From assembly GCA_030065115.1 (NCBI GenBank), contig JASJDO010000026.1:1-33600 (forward strand): 33,600 bases of DNA, read 5' to 3'. Positions within the stretch are counted from its first letter, which is position 1, and each line of letters starts with the position of its first letter. Below are positions 32,437 through 33,600 of the stretch, piece after piece. This DNA is from Rhizobiaceae bacterium. Its GTDB lineage: Bacteria; Pseudomonadota; Alphaproteobacteria; Rhizobiales; Rhizobiaceae. The position numbers and the translations under genes are program-made. The notes beneath the pieces were generated by a model. It did not search any database, was not told the DNA's origin, and saw only the letters and a program-made list of their open reading frames with translations.

Positions 32437-33600
32437 ATGGGACAATCGCTCCTCGACATTAATGACACGCTCGGACAGCATGCACCCAGTTGGTATGCGG
32501 CGTCTGCCAATCCGTTTGAAAAACAACCGCAAGCGGCAGGTTCGCTGAAATATGATGTTTGTATCATCGGTGCAGGTTTTTCTGGCCTGTCGTCCGCACT
32601 GCATTTGTCAGAACTTGGATACAAGGTTTGTGTACTGGATGCGCAGCGCGTAGGATGGGGGGCTTCCGGCCGCAATGGCGGACAGGTTGGGTCAGGACAA
32701 CGCATTGGCCAGGAGGAGTTGGAACCGCTGGTAGGCGATACGCTTGCCAAGGAAGCCTTTCAGATCGGCGTTGGTGCGGCAGACCTTGTTCGTGATCTCA
32801 TCGAAAAACACAAGATCGAGTGCGCCTATAAATCTGGTTCTATCGAGGCTTATCATAAGAAACGTTATGACAAATATGGCCCGATCGAAGTCGAGCATAT
32901 GCGCGAGAAATATGGTTATGAAACCATGCGCTATCTTTCTCCTGAAGAAATGAGTGAGAAAGTGGGTTCGCCTGATTATTCCGGCGGAGTGCTGGACACC
33001 CATGCGGGTCATTTACATCCGCTCAATTATGCACGTGGACTGGCAGAAGCAGCAATAGCCGCTGGTGCAGAAATATTCGAACTCAGTCGGGTAATGTCGT
33101 TTACCGGCGGAAACCCGTGCAAGGTGAAGACAGTTAGGGCTGAGATTGCAGCTGATCATGTCATCCTTGCTGCCAATGGGTATCTCGGTGATCTCGATAA
33201 TCAGGTCGCTGACCGGGTGATGCCGATCAACAATTTTATTGTCGCGACGGAACCTTTGGATGATGCAGCCTGCAAGGCATTAATCCGCGATGGCGAATGC
33301 GTGCATGATTCCCGTTTTGTGGTGAACTATTTCCGCATTTCAGAAGACAACCGGCTGCTGTTCGGTGGTGGTGAAAATTACACCTATAAGTTCCCGAGGG
33401 ATATCAAGGCTACGGTTACCAAGCCGATGCTGCAAATTTTTCCGCATTTGAAAGATGTTCGGATTGATTATGCTTGGGGTGGCACACTTGCCATTACGCT
33501 GAACCGGCTGCCGCATTTCGAGTTCCGCAACGATGGTGTGGTGAACATTTCCGGCTATTCCGGTTCGGGTGTTCATATGGCTACTATGGCTGGAAAGATC
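32437..33600 (+). CDS. puuB: Gamma-glutamylputrescine oxidase-like FAD oxidoreductase (3' end outside window)
   Basis: The frame runs open to the window edge, giving 388 residues of a DAO-family flavoprotein. E. coli PuuB has about 426, so roughly 40 residues are missing. The N-terminal 'SWYAAS' segment, the FAD motif 'IIGAGFSGLSSALHLSE', 'GWGASGRNGGQ' and 'YSGSGVHMATMAG' at the right edge are typical. It would oxidise gamma-glutamylputrescine to the aldehyde with release of ammonia and H2O2. ATG 32437 is used; a GTG lies one codon earlier. It is the last visible gene of the spuC-GS-GS-puuB run. Confidence 0.92.
   Translation, partial: MGQSLLDINDTLGQHAPSWYAASANPFEKQPQAAGSLKYDVCIIGAGFSGLSSALHLSELGYKVCVLDAQRVGWGASGRNGGQVGSGQRIGQEELEPLVGDTLAKEAFQIGVGAADLVRDLIEKHKIECAYKSGSIEAYHKKRYDKYGPIEVEHMREKYGYETMRYLSPEEMSEKVGSPDYSGGVLDTHAGHLHPLNYARGLAEAAIAAGAEIFELSRVMSFTGGNPCKVKTVRAEIAADHVILAANGYLGDLDNQVADRVMPINNFIVATEPLDDAACKALIRDGECVHDSRFVVNYFRISEDNRLLFGGGENYTYKFPRDIKATVTKPMLQIFPHLKDVRIDYAWGGTLAITLNRLPHFEFRNDGVVNISGYSGSGVHMATMAGKI

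Overview
The window looks like a chromosomal segment of an alphaproteobacterium, most likely a moderate-GC (about half G+C by eye) member of the Hyphomicrobiales. The evidence is the gene order rpmH-rnpA-yidC-engB-argB, an arginine-sensitive-type argB, the dapD/dapE neighbourhood, a class III adenylate cyclase fused to TPRs, and a PotF-type polyamine locus. No phage, transposase or CRISPR array was seen. Species cannot be named from the sequence alone.

Positions 1-3683 (+ strand) hold the most unusual content. A YcaO enzyme cut by the left edge overlaps a TfuA partner. They are followed by a cytoplasmic-looking HExxH zinc metallopeptidase and a 179-residue Cys-free protein ending in ten tandem copies of [VL][SA]GA[KR]. 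YcaO plus TfuA is the known pair for backbone thioamidation, so this looks like a RiPP-type locus whose candidate substrate is a cationic pentapeptide-repeat tail. The pairing of enzyme and substrate is inferred from adjacency only.

Positions 3715-6372 (- strand) carry a GNAT acetyltransferase and an adenylate cyclase-TPR protein. A CRP-like dyad lies in the upstream intergenic region. Positions 6373-8246 hold a small hypothetical gene, a HAD pyrimidine-nucleotidase-like gene and a DMT transporter.

Positions 8253-12261 (- strand) are the housekeeping cluster rpmH, rnpA, yidC, engB, argB, transcribed from a good sigma70-type promoter at 12417-12445. Positions 12588-16265 (+ strand) hold a TVP38/TMEM64 membrane protein, a mercuric-reductase-like flavoprotein and an orphan histidine kinase. 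A tRNA-Arg(ACG) follows at 16402, then an accessory-looking stretch (about 16.5-18.06 kb) with one AT-rich orphan gene and a non-coding region full of inverted repeats.

Positions 18067-22992 hold a LOG-family gene (-), then dapD, two DUF805 genes, a PAP2-like gene and dapE (+), which serve lysine/diaminopimelate synthesis with membrane genes inserted between. Positions 22968-33600 are a divergent polyamine locus. Leftward run potF, potA, potB, potC and an FMN-dependent alpha-hydroxyacid dehydrogenase. Rightward run a putrescine-type aminotransferase, two tandem glutamine-synthetase-like (gamma-glutamylpolyamine synthetase-like) genes and a PuuB-like oxidase cut by the right edge. Together they import putrescine-like amines and degrade them by transamination and/or gamma-glutamylation.
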